From NCBI RefSeq assembly GCF_024346755.1, contig NZ_AP024861.1:2790001-2854000 (forward strand): a DNA stretch of 64,000 nt, written 5' to 3'. Under the pieces are notes generated by a model that was not told where the DNA came from, made no database searches, and saw only the letters and a list, made by a program, of their open reading frames with translations. The position numbers and the translations under genes are program-made. Each line of letters opens with the position of its first letter. The stretch's first letter is position 1. This document shows, in pieces, positions 27,491-38,000 of the stretch. The DNA comes from Vibrio aerogenes. Its GTDB lineage: Bacteria; Pseudomonadota; Gammaproteobacteria; Enterobacterales; Vibrionaceae.

Positions 27491-28590
27491 AACGACCTCA
27501 ATACGCAGAAGACAACAGCCTGTTTATTGATAATATTATTTTCAATCAACAGAACTGACCGGCATTTTAAGCCAGTGGCATGAAAAGCTCCAGAGGATTC
27601 CTTGCCGGAAGCATCAGATTCCCTCCGGTCAACCGTGATTTTCTGACTCATTCCGCAAAAACCGGGATCCGCTTTCCGGCTTCTTTCATTTTCAGGCTCA
27701 AATTCAGCAACCGTCATTCAAACCATCATGCATGAGATAGTAAACTTATCCCGGATATCACTCACAACAACCTGATTTACACCTGATTTACATCTGAGTG
27801 TCATAGAGACCAACATGAATAAAAGACAACACGACAACGCACAAAATCAGTGCACCCCGTCAAAGATGCACCATAAGAATGCAAAAATGTGCCATATAGA
27901 CTTTCATACAAATTCAAGGGTAAAATGGCTCAAGCGAAGGCGAAAACCTCTTTAAATCATTTAAAATCATAATCTTATAATAATTCCACAACGCGCCTGA
28001 CCGAACAAATATGCAACGAAGATATTAAACTCACTTGTCTACATTTTTTCATTATCTGAAAATTATTTTATTATTTGAGATTTTTTCCCGAAAAAATTCA
28101 GCCTTCCGCAAAAAGACATTTGCCCCAATAAAAAAATTATGATTAAAAATCATCAGGTTAACATGAAAAGCTGACAAATTTCACCAAAATGAATCTCATC
28201 TGAAATCAATTCCATCATCTCAATCAAGGCTCGCATCTTGAGCTGAGATATGATATCAAGAAAAAAACCATGAAAAGTGCTTACAATACAACATATTATA
28301 TATGGAATATGTTTATCTTTTTATCCATATTGATAAATAGATAATATGGTTATTTTTTAGACGAGTTGTATAGACATATTAACAGGACCGCGAAGAAAAA
28401 CCATGCAATGGCGTATCTTTTGCAACTGTATATCAGTCATTTATCCACTCATGTGCAATGAATCATCCGATGATCATCCGGATATCACTGAAGAGATACA
28501 CATTAAAATGCATGTTGGAAAGCTGGTTATCCGCGGGAAACAAGATAGTCGGAAACGTATATATCCAAAACTTAGAATGGAGAAGTTTTA
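27491..28590. other. Long A/T-rich intergenic region
   Basis: About 1.1 kb between the divergent menF and ABC-importer operons, so it holds both promoters. Two frames in it (27457-27717 leftward, 28403-28591 rightward) show no protein-like character. The stretch 28010-28400 is markedly A/T-rich. I see no tRNA, terminator or convincing operator. Confidence 0.45.
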
Positions 28591-30384
28591 ATGATAATTA
28601 AGGACAAGTTTTTTAAAGCCGCTTTACTTGCAGCAGCAATCACCACCTCAGGTTCGCTTTATGCGGCAGGGCCACACGGCACACTCAATGTTGATATCGA
28701 CGGACCAGCAACCGGGTTTGATCCTGCAAAAGTCGGTGACAACTATTCAATGCAGGTCGTAGGAAATGTTTATGACACCTTATTAACCTATGACTATCTG
28801 GCGCGTCCGGTCAAACTTGTTCCCAATGTCATTGAATCTATGCCTCAGATTACGAATGGCGGTAAAACATACACATTCAAAATTAAACCCGGTATTTATT
28901 TTGCTGATGATCCGGCATTTAAAGGAAAAAAGCGCGAACTGGTCGCAGCTGACTATGTTTACTCACTGAAACGAATTCTGGATAAAACCATCAACTCTCC
29001 AACCAACTATCTGTTGGCTGGCAAATTTGTTGGCGCAGATAAGCTGGTGAAAGCTGCTGGTAATGGCCCTTTGAATTACGATACAAAGATTGAAGGGATC
29101 AAAGCATTAGATAAATACACATTGCAGCTCAATCTGAAAGAGCCAAACTTCAACTTCTCAGTCATTATGGCAATGCCTTCTTTCGGCGCTGTCGCACGGG
29201 AAGTCATTGAAGCGAATGCAGCAAATACCAATGCGCACCCGGTCGGAACCGGCCCTTATACGCTATCAGACTGGAAACCCGGTAATCTCATTTCGCTGAC
29301 TGCCAATCCAAACTTCCGTCATAAAGTGTTTGATTTCAAACCCGATCCATCGGATCCGGTTTCGGTCAAAGTTGCCAAAGAAATGCATGGCAAAACCATC
29401 CCGCAGATTAAGAACATCAACATTCATATCATTGAAGAAGAGCAACCGGCATGGCTGGCTTTCCTGAACAAACAGCTGGACTTATCCGGTATCCCGCAGC
29501 CAGCATACAAAGAAGCGCTGGTGATGAACCCGGACAACCCGCAAGACGTCAAACTGGCGAAAAAATTTGTTGATCAGGGCATCAGCCTCCAGCGTACCAA
29601 GCTCTTGGAAATCACCTTCTATTTCTTCAATATGGAAGATCCGGTTGTCGGCGGCTATACACCGAAGAAAATCGCTCTGCGTCGGGCGATTGCCATGGCT
29701 TATCCGCGTGCAGAAACCATCGCCCGTATCCGCCGTGGTCAGGCAACGCCGGTCAACTACATCATTCCTGAAGGTGTGGCAGGCCATAATCCGAATGTGA
29801 CAAGTGCAGTTCAATATAACCCGGCCAAAGCCAATGCACTGCTCGATGCAGCCGGTTATAAAATCGGTGCGGATGGTTTCCGTACCCAGCCTGATGGTTC
29901 ACCGTTATCGGTTGAAATGGGAACCGGAACCGCAGCAATTGACCGGGAATGGAACGAATTCTGGCAACAGACGTTTGATGCCGTCAAAATTAAGCTGACG
30001 TTTAAAACCGGCAAATGGAACGAACTGGCGAAAATGAACCGGGAAGGCAAACTCCAGATGTGGGGACTGGCCTGGTTTGCCGATTATCCGGACGGTGACA
30101 ACTTCATGCAGATGTTCTACGGCCCGAATACCGGAGATTCCAACTGGTCAGGGTTTAACCTGCCAGCCGTCAATAAAGAGTACGAAGCCAGCCTGAAGCT
30201 GCCAGACGGACCTGAACGTCAGAAACTGTATGACAAAATTAACAAACAGGTCGCGCAATATCAGCCTTTTATCATGGGGGATACCCGGATTTCCAGCTCT
30301 GTCACTCACGATTATGTTCATGGGTACAAAAAACATCCGATCATCGGCTCCTGGCGTTATATGTCACTGGATGAGAAAAAATAA
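28591..30384 (+). CDS. ABC transporter substrate-binding protein, family 5 (peptide type)
   Basis: Periplasmic solute receptor of 597 residues. Sec signal at about 1-26 (ends 'GSLYAA'). The SBP_bac_5 fold is evident from 'GTLNVDIDGPATGFDPAKVGDN', 'VYDTLLTYDY' and 'GTGPYTLSDWKPGNLISLTANPNF'. 'ADYPDGDNFMQMFYG' near the end resembles OppA/DppA/SBP5 relatives. GGAG lies 9 bases before ATG 28591. It heads a four-gene operon with two permeases and a double ATPase. Oligopeptides are the family's usual cargo; nickel, sugars or opines are also possible. Confidence 0.9.
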   Translation: MIIKDKFFKAALLAAAITTSGSLYAAGPHGTLNVDIDGPATGFDPAKVGDNYSMQVVGNVYDTLLTYDYLARPVKLVPNVIESMPQITNGGKTYTFKIKPGIYFADDPAFKGKKRELVAADYVYSLKRILDKTINSPTNYLLAGKFVGADKLVKAAGNGPLNYDTKIEGIKALDKYTLQLNLKEPNFNFSVIMAMPSFGAVAREVIEANAANTNAHPVGTGPYTLSDWKPGNLISLTANPNFRHKVFDFKPDPSDPVSVKVAKEMHGKTIPQIKNINIHIIEEEQPAWLAFLNKQLDLSGIPQPAYKEALVMNPDNPQDVKLAKKFVDQGISLQRTKLLEITFYFFNMEDPVVGGYTPKKIALRRAIAMAYPRAETIARIRRGQATPVNYIIPEGVAGHNPNVTSAVQYNPAKANALLDAAGYKIGADGFRTQPDGSPLSVEMGTGTAAIDREWNEFWQQTFDAVKIKLTFKTGKWNELAKMNREGKLQMWGLAWFADYPDGDNFMQMFYGPNTGDSNWSGFNLPAVNKEYEASLKLPDGPERQKLYDKINKQVAQYQPFIMGDTRISSSVTHDYVHGYKKHPIIGSWRYMSLDEKK

Positions 30385-30476
30385 ATTCATCCTTAATCGT
30401 TATATCTAGCTGTATATCATTCGATACGACCCGGTTCCATTGCGTCGTATCGAATGTTGTTGTACCAGGAGAATTC

Positions 30477-31415
30477 ATGCTTTCTTATATTATCCGCAGA
30501 AGCTGGCAAATGATTCCGACCCTGCTTGGCGTTATGTTGCTGCTGTTTATACTTTATTCGTTAGTTGGTGGTGACCCATCCTACATTCTGGCCGGTAAAA
30601 GCCTGAACGCTGAAATGCTCGCCAGTATCCGGGCACAACTGGGGCTGGATAAGAGCCTGCCGGAACAGTTTCTTATCTTTATCAAACAGGTGCTGACGAT
30701 GGATTTCGGCACTTCATGGTCAACTCAACAGCCGGTGTCCGAAATTATCGGCAACCGGGTCGGCCCTTCGGTCATGTTACTGCTGACCTGGCAAATCTTC
30801 TCGCTGTTTTTCTCACTGCTGATAGCTGCATCCGTTGCTTACTATAACGGCAGTATTTATGATCGCACTGTCACTATTCTTTCCACGTTTGCGATGTCTA
30901 TCAGTATTCTGGTTTATATTATCGCCGGGCAATATTTTCTCGCTTATAAGCTCCATTGGTTTCCGGTCTTTGGCTGGGGTGACGACCTGTGGGAAAACCT
31001 CCTGATTTATATTCCGCTGCCACTACTGATCGGACTGACGGTCAGCATCGCGCCCGACACCCGGTTTTACCGCACCTGTTTTGTCGAAGAGATTAACCAT
31101 GACTATGTGCGCACAGCACGGGCGAAAGGTTTACCGGAACGAAAAGTCATCTTAAAACACGTGATGCGTAACGCATTGATTCCGATTGTCACCGGTGTGA
31201 TGTCTTCTCTGCCTTATATGATTACCGGCTCAGTCCTGATGGAACGTTTTTTTGGAATTCCGGGGCTGGGTAATGAAATACTCAAGGCGGTGAACAACAG
31301 TGATTTCCCGGTCATTAAGGCCATTACGATTTATCTGGTGATTGCCATTATGATTTTTAATCTGCTTGCAGATCTGATCTATAAGCTGGTTGATCCACGC
31401 GTGAAACTGAAATAG
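30477..31415 (+). CDS. ABC transporter permease, OppB/DppB type
   Basis: Inner-membrane permease of 312 residues with about six helices. 'MLSYIIRRSWQMIPTLLGVMLLLFIL' is the conserved N-terminal helix of OppB-type subunits, and the EAA loop reads 'DYVRTARAKGLPERKVILKHVMRNALIPIV'. The gene lies 92 bp after the binding-protein gene, and its stop is 12 bp before the second permease. AGGAGAA precedes the start codon. Confidence 0.92.
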   Translation: MLSYIIRRSWQMIPTLLGVMLLLFILYSLVGGDPSYILAGKSLNAEMLASIRAQLGLDKSLPEQFLIFIKQVLTMDFGTSWSTQQPVSEIIGNRVGPSVMLLLTWQIFSLFFSLLIAASVAYYNGSIYDRTVTILSTFAMSISILVYIIAGQYFLAYKLHWFPVFGWGDDLWENLLIYIPLPLLIGLTVSIAPDTRFYRTCFVEEINHDYVRTARAKGLPERKVILKHVMRNALIPIVTGVMSSLPYMITGSVLMERFFGIPGLGNEILKAVNNSDFPVIKAITIYLVIAIMIFNLLADLIYKLVDPRVKLK

Positions 31416-31427
31416 GAAGGACAGACC

Positions 31428-32492
31428 GTGAATTCTCAAACCAATGAACTCAGTCTGGACGCAGAATCAACCGTATCAGACGCACCAGCCCGCAGTCTAT
31501 GGCGCCTTGGCTGGCAACGATTAAAGAAAGATAAAGTCGGCTATATCAGCCTGTTTATTGTCATCTTCTATTTATTATTATCTCTGGCCGGATGGATGAA
31601 CCTGATCGGTTCTGACTGGCGGGAAGAAATTGCACTGCCGTATGCGCCACCCACCTTTGCCAGCTGGGAAAAACGCGGCACGGAAGTCAAAGCCAGCAGC
31701 ATTCAGGGGGTTGAACAGGAAACCCTTGAAGCAGATGCAGATGATCCGCTGGCTGCTTTAATGGCGGAAGCGGATACCAATGAAGATCAGTATGAAACAG
31801 AAACGGTACAAAAAGCCGATTCGCTGATTCTGGGCGCAGATGGTCGCGGACGCGACATTCTGCAAAAAACCTTAAAAGGTACTTCAGTATCGGTCACAGT
31901 GGCTCTGTTCGGCTCTCTCTGTGCGATTATTATCGGAACCATTTTAGGCGCACTGGCTGGTTATTTCGGCAAATGGGTCGATGACCTGCTGATGTGGTTT
32001 TACAGCATTTTCACCTCCATTCCGGACATGCTACTGCTGCTCTCTTTCGCCGTCGTATTTTCCCGCGGCATTGACACGCTGATTATCATCTTCGGTCTGA
32101 CCTCATGGACTTATGTTTTCCGGATTATGCGGGCAGAATTTATGAAGCATAAAGACCGGGAATATATTCAGGCCGCCGATGCGATTGGTGCCGGACACGC
32201 CCGCAAGATGTTCCTGCATATTCTGCCGAACGTCAGTCATTTGCTCCTGGTGCAATTCTCTATTCTGACTGTCGGTATGATCAAATCAGAGGTGGTGCTT
32301 TCTTTTCTCGGATTCGGGGTCAGTATTACCCAGACCAGCTGGGGCTCGATGCTGGCAGAAGTGCCGTCCGAACTGCTTCAGGGCTATTGGTGGCAGATGG
32401 TCACAGTCACTGTGTTTATGTCCATTCTGGTCACCGCCTTCAGTCTGCTGACAGACAGTATGCGTGACGCGTTAGACCCGAAAGTGAAGTGA
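31428..32492 (+). CDS. ABC transporter permease, OppC/DppC type, with acidic insert
   Basis: Second permease (354 residues) with the N-terminal OppC domain ('LGWQRLKKDKVGYISLFIVIFYLLLSL') and EAA loop 'REYIQAADAIGAGHARKMFLHILPNV'. Between TM1 and the transmembrane core, residues about 85-131 form a strongly acidic periplasmic segment (ASSIQGVEQETLEADADDP, then LMAEADTNEDQYETE). OppC proteins have a periplasmic loop here, but this one is longer and more acidic than I would expect. It probably faces the binding protein. Gap to the ATPase gene is 13 bp. Confidence 0.9.
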   Translation: MNSQTNELSLDAESTVSDAPARSLWRLGWQRLKKDKVGYISLFIVIFYLLLSLAGWMNLIGSDWREEIALPYAPPTFASWEKRGTEVKASSIQGVEQETLEADADDPLAALMAEADTNEDQYETETVQKADSLILGADGRGRDILQKTLKGTSVSVTVALFGSLCAIIIGTILGALAGYFGKWVDDLLMWFYSIFTSIPDMLLLLSFAVVFSRGIDTLIIIFGLTSWTYVFRIMRAEFMKHKDREYIQAADAIGAGHARKMFLHILPNVSHLLLVQFSILTVGMIKSEVVLSFLGFGVSITQTSWGSMLAEVPSELLQGYWWQMVTVTVFMSILVTAFSLLTDSMRDALDPKVK

Positions 32493-32505
32493 TGAGGGAA
32501 GCATA

Positions 32506-34206
32506 ATGAACAAACCTTTATTATCCGTGAAGAATTTAAAGGTCGACTTCAGACTGGAAGATGGCGACCTGTTTCACGCATTAAAAACCATTAGTTTTAC
32601 CGTACCGGAAAACACTACTGTAGCGCTTGTAGGAGAATCCGGTTCCGGCAAGTCCGTGACTTCCATGGCATTGATGGGCTTACTCCCGGTATCAAATACA
32701 CTCATCTCTGAGCAAAGTCAGATTGAGTTTGATGGCCGGGATGTACTCAAGATGTCGAAAAAAGAGTTGCAAACCCTGCGTGGCAGCGATGTTGCGATGA
32801 TTTTTCAAGAGCCCATGAGCTCGCTAAATCCGGTATTCAGTATTGGTGATCAAATTATTGAAACCCTGCTGGAACATAAAAAGATCAGTAAAAAAGCCGC
32901 CAGAGAGAGGGCGATTGAACTGCTGACGGAAGTCGGTCTGCCTGATCCGGCCAACCGGCTCAAAGCTTATCCGCATGAGCTGTCTGGCGGGCAGCAACAG
33001 CGGGTCATGATTGCCATGGCAATCGCCTGTGAGCCTAAATTGCTGATTGCAGACGAACCCACCACCGCGCTGGACGTGACCATTCAGAAACAGATTCTGG
33101 AACTGATCGCAGACATGCAGAAAAAGCATCAAATGTCGGTGTTATTTATCACCCACGATCTGGGTGTTGTGGCTGAATTTGCCGATCAGGTCGTGGTGAT
33201 GCGCCATGGTCATATCTGTGAACAAGGGGATATCAAAACCATTTTCACGCAACCGGAGCATCCTTATACCAAGGCGTTGTTAAACTGCCGTCCGACACTC
33301 GATTACCGCCCTGAACGACTGGCAGTAATTGACGACTTTCTTCAGGAAGGCAACTATCAGATGCCGGCAGAACGCTCACGTGGCTACAAGTCCGACGGCG
33401 ATATCGTTCTGGATGTCAAAGACCTGCGTAAATATTTCCAAATCAGAACCGGGTTGTTCAGCCACCGGGATTTAAAAGCGGTCGATGGCGTCTCCTTTCA
33501 GCTGCAGCGTGGTAAAACACTCGGGATTGTCGGGGAATCAGGTTCAGGTAAATCCACTGTCGGACATACCATTATGCGTCTGTTTGAGCCCACATCCGGC
33601 CAGGCCTTTTACCGGGGTGATGATCTGCTGAGTATGACCGATGAGGAATTTAAACCCCTCAAACGCCGTGTGCAGATTATCTTCCAGAATCCTTATGCTT
33701 CACTCAATCCGCGCTTTACGGTCGGGCAAATCCTGACAGAGCCGATGATGCTTCACAACATCGGTGCGAATCAGGCAGAACGGCGCAAAATGGCTGAAGC
33801 GTTGCTGGAACGGGTCAGCCTGCCGAAAGGCGCATACAATAAATATCCTCATGAGTTCTCCGGCGGCCAGCGACAGCGGATTGCCATTGCCCGCTGTCTG
33901 ACGCTGAAACCGGAAGTACTGATCTGTGATGAATCGGTCTCCGCACTGGATGTGTCCGTCCAGGCGCAGGTGCTGAATTTGCTTCAGGATTTACAGGATG
34001 AATATCAGCTCTCTTATCTGTTTATTTCGCATGACCTGTCTGTGGTGAAACATATCTCAGATCAGATTATGGTGATGCAAAAAGGCAAAGTGATTGAGAT
34101 AGGCGATGCCGATGCGATTTACGCCAACCCGCAGGACGAATACACCCGGAATCTGATCAACGCCATTCCTCGGGATCCAATGCGTGGTAAAGCCTTACTT
34201 ATTTAA
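32506..34206 (+). CDS. Double ATP-binding subunit of peptide-type ABC importer
   Basis: A 566-residue fusion of two OppD/OppF-type ATPases, as in YejF and GsiA. First domain: Walker A 'GESGSGKS' at 43-50, signature 'LSGGQQQRV' and Walker B '[13 protein letters not shown]'. Second domain: Walker A 'GESGSGKST' at about 345, 'FSGGQRQRI' and '[13 protein letters not shown]', in which Ser replaces the more usual Pro/Thr after DE. Both sites look catalytically complete. Last gene of the importer operon; energises uptake by the two preceding permeases. Confidence 0.93.
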   Translation: MNKPLLSVKNLKVDFRLEDGDLFHALKTISFTVPENTTVALVGESGSGKSVTSMALMGLLPVSNTLISEQSQIEFDGRDVLKMSKKELQTLRGSDVAMIFQEPMSSLNPVFSIGDQIIETLLEHKKISKKAARERAIELLTEVGLPDPANRLKAYPHELSGGQQQRVMIAMAIACEPKLLIADEPTTALDVTIQKQILELIADMQKKHQMSVLFITHDLGVVAEFADQVVVMRHGHICEQGDIKTIFTQPEHPYTKALLNCRPTLDYRPERLAVIDDFLQEGNYQMPAERSRGYKSDGDIVLDVKDLRKYFQIRTGLFSHRDLKAVDGVSFQLQRGKTLGIVGESGSGKSTVGHTIMRLFEPTSGQAFYRGDDLLSMTDEEFKPLKRRVQIIFQNPYASLNPRFTVGQILTEPMMLHNIGANQAERRKMAEALLERVSLPKGAYNKYPHEFSGGQRQRIAIARCLTLKPEVLICDESVSALDVSVQAQVLNLLQDLQDEYQLSYLFISHDLSVVKHISDQIMVMQKGKVIEIGDADAIYANPQDEYTRNLINAIPRDPMRGKALLI

Positions 34207-34385
34207 AAATAATTTGGGTTTAAAAATCAGCTGGTTTGAAAATCTCTGTTTATTTCAATCGAACAGTGAAACAGATCAGTGAAACAAGATCAGATTGTCA
34301 GGTTAAAGCGGCTGAAATCCGATGAAGCCGCTCATCTGGATGTGTCTGGTGGCGCAAACAGACAAGGGCATTCAGGTTTCAGGTT

Positions 34386-35357
34386 TCAGGTATAGAAGCG
34401 TTGCCGGTAATCACTCGGATTGATCCCGATTCGCCGGATAAATGCCCGCCGCATTAAATCCACATTGGTAAAACCACATTGAGAGGCAATTCGCTGTAGC
34501 TGAGTTTCACTGTCTTCCAGCATTCTCCGGGCTGCATCCACGCGGGCCAGTTCCACAAAATCAGCGGGGGTGCCACCAGTTTCCCGGCGAAACAAACGGC
34601 TGAAATTACGCACACTCATCGCCGCTCTGTCTGCCAGAACCGGCAGGGACAAATCCTGTGCCAGATTAGCAAGAACCCAGCGTTGCACCGCTTCAATACG
34701 GCTCTCTGCTGCCATCTGTGCAGCAAGGTGTGCACTGAACTGAGACTGTCCGCCGGGTCTGCGCAGAAAAACCACTAACCGGCGGGCAATCTTCAACGCC
34801 AGCTCGCGGCCGTAATCATCTTCAATCAGTTTGAGTGACAAGTCGATACCGGCCGTAATCCCGGCGGAAGTACACAATGCGCCATCCTGCACGTACACAG
34901 AATCCGGAAAGACTTCAGCCTGCGGATAACGTGCCGCCAGTTCTTTGGCCTGCTGCCAGTGTGTTGTCACCTGTTTCCCATTCAGCAAACCAGCCGCCCC
35001 CAGAAAAAAGGCGCCGGTGCATACCGACCCATAACGTCTGATCCCGGGTGTCCGGCGCCGGAGCCATGTATGAAATGCCGCCATCGAAAAAGCCTGATGG
35101 TAATCATGCGTTCCCGCAACCAGCAGGGTATCAATGGGAAAATCCGGGTCAGACAATGCATGATCAGCAATCATAGTCATGCCATCAATATCGATTTGTT
35201 GATGCACTCCGGCTGCAAGGGTCCGTACATCATATTGAATCTCACCATTCGTCTGCCGGTAAGCTTCCCGGAAAGCCGCCAGTGGCCCGGAGACATCAAG
35301 AGGCTGTGCCTTCGGCGGCACGACAATCACAATGGTCCGCTGTTTTTTATCTGTCAT
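34386..35357 (-). CDS. GlxA-family regulator (DJ-1/PfpI-like domain plus AraC helix-turn-helix)
   Basis: A 323-residue activator. Residues about 8-185 form a class-I-glutamine-amidotransferase-like (DJ-1/PfpI) domain ('IVVPPKAQPLDVSGPLAAF', nucleophile-elbow-like 'YGSVCTGAFFLGAAG'). Residues about 220-320 form a double AraC helix-turn-helix ('LPVLADRAAMSVRNFSRLFRRETGGTPADF', 'IASQCGFTNVDLMRRAFIRRIGINPSDYR'). The domain usually senses a small molecule rather than acting as an enzyme. ATG 35357 is preferred over 35372. The divergent DUF1348 gene, 150 bp away, is the obvious candidate target. Confidence 0.9.
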   Translation of the reverse strand: MTDKKQRTIVIVVPPKAQPLDVSGPLAAFREAYRQTNGEIQYDVRTLAAGVHQQIDIDGMTMIADHALSDPDFPIDTLLVAGTHDYHQAFSMAAFHTWLRRRTPGIRRYGSVCTGAFFLGAAGLLNGKQVTTHWQQAKELAARYPQAEVFPDSVYVQDGALCTSAGITAGIDLSLKLIEDDYGRELALKIARRLVVFLRRPGGQSQFSAHLAAQMAAESRIEAVQRWVLANLAQDLSLPVLADRAAMSVRNFSRLFRRETGGTPADFVELARVDAARRMLEDSETQLQRIASQCGFTNVDLMRRAFIRRIGINPSDYRQRFYT

Positions 35358-35506
35358 TTGTATCGCCCACATCCGTTCGTTTTATGTCTGGCTGAAATCG
35401 CCGTCACTATGTCTTAATAAGACGTTAACTGCTTATTGAGACAAAACATCATACCGATAGAATAGAGACAAGCAATATGACCGACCCGACATAATGGAGA
35501 AAAGAC

Positions 35507-35977
35507 ATGACTGAAATCAGACCCCCTTTGCCACCTTTTGATTCAAAAACAGCAGCAGAGAAAGTACGCCTGGCAGAAGATGGCTGGAACAGCCGCGATG
35601 CCGCTAAAGTTGCCCTCGCCTACTCAACCGGCACAAAGTGGCGCAACCGGACTTATTTCGTCAGTAACCGGGCAGAAGCACAGGTATTTCTGACGCAAAA
35701 ATGGCAAAAAGAGCATGAATACCGGCTGATTAAAGAGCTGTTTGCTTTTCGTGATAACCGCATTTCTGTTCGTTATGCGTATGAATGGCGGGATGACAGC
35801 GGACAATGGTTCCGGTCTTATGGTAATGAAAACTGGATATTTGATGAAACCGGGCTGATGAAGGAGCGCCACGCCAGTATCAATGATCTGCCTCTGAAGG
35901 AATCAGAACGAAAATTTCACTGGCCACTTGGAAGAAGGCCCGATGACCATCCGGGACTGAGTGATTTGGGATTATAA
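35507..35977 (+). CDS. DUF1348 / SnoaL-like protein (NTF2 fold)
   Basis: A 156-residue cytosolic protein matching the DUF1348 family: '[31 protein letters not shown]', '[21 protein letters not shown]', '[25 protein letters not shown]' and '[24 protein letters not shown]'. The fold is the NTF2/SnoaL cone; no enzymatic activity is established. GGAG lies 11 bases before the ATG. It is divergent from the GlxA-family regulator, a frequent partnership for this family in my recollection. Confidence 0.88.
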   Translation: MTEIRPPLPPFDSKTAAEKVRLAEDGWNSRDAAKVALAYSTGTKWRNRTYFVSNRAEAQVFLTQKWQKEHEYRLIKELFAFRDNRISVRYAYEWRDDSGQWFRSYGNENWIFDETGLMKERHASINDLPLKESERKFHWPLGRRPDDHPGLSDLGL

Positions 35978-36038
35978 TTGACATCATGCTCAGCAGAATG
36001 ACCCACACCAGATCACGCTGAACAAACCGCGGCTTTAT

Positions 36039-36392
36039 TTACCCTAATAAATTGCCGCGAATCCCCTGATAGATGTTCAGCACCCGATCATGAGCAGGTT
36101 TGTGTTCCGCAAAAAAATGTAAACAAATCCGCGCGCTGTCTTCATAGCCTTCCGGCAATTCGAGGTTTAAATCACTCGCCATCCGGCGGGCATAAGCCAG
36201 CTGCTTTTCTGTCGGTAGTTTCAGTTCATCGGGAATGGCAGACTGAATGGCATCGGTCAGTTGCTGTTCAAACTCCGGCCACTCACTGAGATCCAGTGTG
36301 GTTTTTTCTGTCAGCGATGCGAGTTTTATTTGCTCTGGGGTGAGACGGTAAGAAAAAGTAACCTGACCAACAGTAAATTGCACTTTATCCAT
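36039..36392 (-). CDS. Conserved hypothetical protein
   Basis: A 117-residue cytosolic protein, not recognised. A segment 'PTEKQLAYARRMASDLNLELP' (residues about 60-80) resembles a short helical motif found in several nucleic-acid-associated bacterial proteins, but that is weak evidence. The rest is helical and acidic with no signal or membrane segment. The ORF is intact and independent, with about 140 bp to the carbonic anhydrase gene. Confidence 0.6.
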   Translation of the reverse strand: MDKVQFTVGQVTFSYRLTPEQIKLASLTEKTTLDLSEWPEFEQQLTDAIQSAIPDELKLPTEKQLAYARRMASDLNLELPEGYEDSARICLHFFAEHKPAHDRVLNIYQGIRGNLLG

Positions 36393-36529
36393 TGAAAATC
36401 TTTGCCTGACGTGATTTTTGCTTTCTGGCTATGATATCAGCAGCGATCAGAATAAGCTACCGATGCAGGTGGTTGAGCCCGGCGGAATCATATCACCGGG
36501 CTATCATCAGACTGCTGAGAAACAGTGCA

Positions 36530-37249
36530 TTAATTTGAAGTGACCAGACGGGCATTCAATGGCTGTAACGGGCGGTTGTTATGGCCCATCACACCCATCA
36601 TCGCCTGTTGCTGGCTGCCAGAGAGTGTTTTGGTATCTTTCAGCACAAACCATCGCACCCCTTCACTACATGGCGGAGTGGTCAGAGAACCATTGAAACG
36701 ATAGTAAGTTTGCGTTGAGTCCGGCAGTAGATCCTTCACTTTCAACGGGTGTGCGAATTTTTCACTATGACCCGTTTTTGGCAGGTTCGCCGTCAATTTA
36801 TCCATAAACTGGCTTTTTTGCCCTTTGTCGAACATCACAGCAATCACTGCAAGGTTGCCATCTTTATCCTGATTTACAAAATGAGCTTCCATTGCAAACT
36901 GGTGATTATTGATATAGTTTTCTGATGGCGTATGAAAATGGAACTGCGCCAGTTTAAATGTTTTACCGTCTACCGTCAGTGTATTATCACCGGCAACTTT
37001 GGCCTGAATTGTGTGCCCGTTGTTCACAATACCAAGAACGGTACCATTATAATGAATTTCAAGCGGCTTAATACTTGCCTTCACCGCCTGATTAATATCG
37101 ATTGGGCTCTGGTTATTTCCCGCCTGACAGGTTTCAGACACTTCTCCCCAGTTTTCCGGGTTATGCTTGCCCGAATATCCCCATTCAGATGCTGTCGCAT
37201 TTCCCATCATCGCGACCGAAGCCGACAGAGCCAGCAGATAATACTTCAT
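36530..37249 (-). CDS. Periplasmic alpha-carbonic anhydrase
   Basis: A 239-residue alpha-class enzyme interconverting CO2 and bicarbonate. A Sec signal ends near 'NATAS' (about residue 20). Zinc ligands are His104 and His106 in 'QFHFHTPSEN' and His123 in 'MEAHFV'. The 'CQAGNNQSPIDI' and 'GSLTTPPCSEGVRW' blocks contain the paired Cys (Cys41 and the later Cys) that form the family's disulfide, fitting a periplasmic location. A 7-bp stem at 36476-36502 lies just beyond the stop but lacks a T run. Confidence 0.95.
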   Translation of the reverse strand: MKYYLLALSASVAMMGNATASEWGYSGKHNPENWGEVSETCQAGNNQSPIDINQAVKASIKPLEIHYNGTVLGIVNNGHTIQAKVAGDNTLTVDGKTFKLAQFHFHTPSENYINNHQFAMEAHFVNQDKDGNLAVIAVMFDKGQKSQFMDKLTANLPKTGHSEKFAHPLKVKDLLPDSTQTYYRFNGSLTTPPCSEGVRWFVLKDTKTLSGSQQQAMMGVMGHNNRPLQPLNARLVTSN

Positions 37250-38000
37250 AAAAATCTCCCGTTGTATTTTGCAAAATAGTTATTATAAAAACAGCTTATA
37301 TAGCGATTAGTGATAATAACAGCCCGCAATGTACAAATAACGATCGAATTTTTTATTTTCATACCTGGCGCACATTATAATATCCTTATGATTTGTAAGG
37401 AAAATATCTCATTATTTATGTATACACATTTAATGTGCAACAAACATATTTATTTAATGTATGACTTATCAATAGCTTAAGTTCAAATATAAAACTTTAA
37501 GCATATAAAAATATACAGATAACTCAGAGAAGAAACGGGTGATGATCCATGAAAAATTCAGACGAAAACGGGGGTGATTCAGATGTAACAGAAGGTTACA
37601 GCGTAAAAACCGGACTCAGTGAAAATGTCATCAGGACAATCAGGCTTATCACACTGAGTCTGGTTGGGTATATACCCATTTGGATATAAGTTAAGAGAGG
37701 GCGATGAGTAATCCCACACCTAGTAAAACTGCCATAATAAATTCCATAAGCGACTCCAACTCCATGCTGATAAACAGACTTCATCCTGTCTCAAAACTTA
37801 TTCATGAAAAGTCTGAGATTTATACTACTCATACTTAAAAGTATATGTAAAAGGTAGCAATTACACAGAAAAGTTTAAATAAGCAGCAGGAAGTAATTTC
37901 AGGCCAGATCACATTTTTAAATCAATAAACAACGTAAAAACCATTAAAACCACAATTAAAATAACCTCTTCAGGTGGTTAAAAACAGGAAGAAAAAAGCA
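37250..38000. other. Intergenic region with a 9-bp inverted repeat
   Basis: About 750 bp, A/T-rich. GACTCAGTG (37613-37621) and CACTGAGTC (37652-37660) form a perfect 9-bp inverted repeat around a 30-base loop that itself contains TGTC...GACA. A possible micro-ORF lies at 37691-37747. The longer leftward frame 37596-37784 passes through the inverted repeat and looks accidental. Confidence 0.5.
37691..37747 (-). CDS. Possible 18-residue hydrophobic micropeptide
   Basis: Reads MEFIMAVLLGVGLLIALS then stop: a single hydrophobic helix typical of small membrane regulators. GGAG lies 6 bases before ATG 37747; an in-frame ATG at 37765 would add MELESL. The call rests only on the ribosome site and hydrophobicity; at this length chance is a serious alternative. 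Confidence 0.25.
   Translation of the reverse strand: MEFIMAVLLGVGLLIALS

Noticed and set aside
27457..27717. 86-codon leftward frame upstream of menF
   Set aside because: Low-complexity charged residues, overlaps menF and shows no family resemblance.
28403..28591. 62-codon frame overlapping the start of the ABC binding protein
   Set aside because: Lies in the A/T-rich leader, lacks a ribosome site and overlaps the real start codon.
36476..36502. 7-bp stem after the carbonic anhydrase gene as terminator
   Set aside because: No T run follows on either strand; too weak to call.
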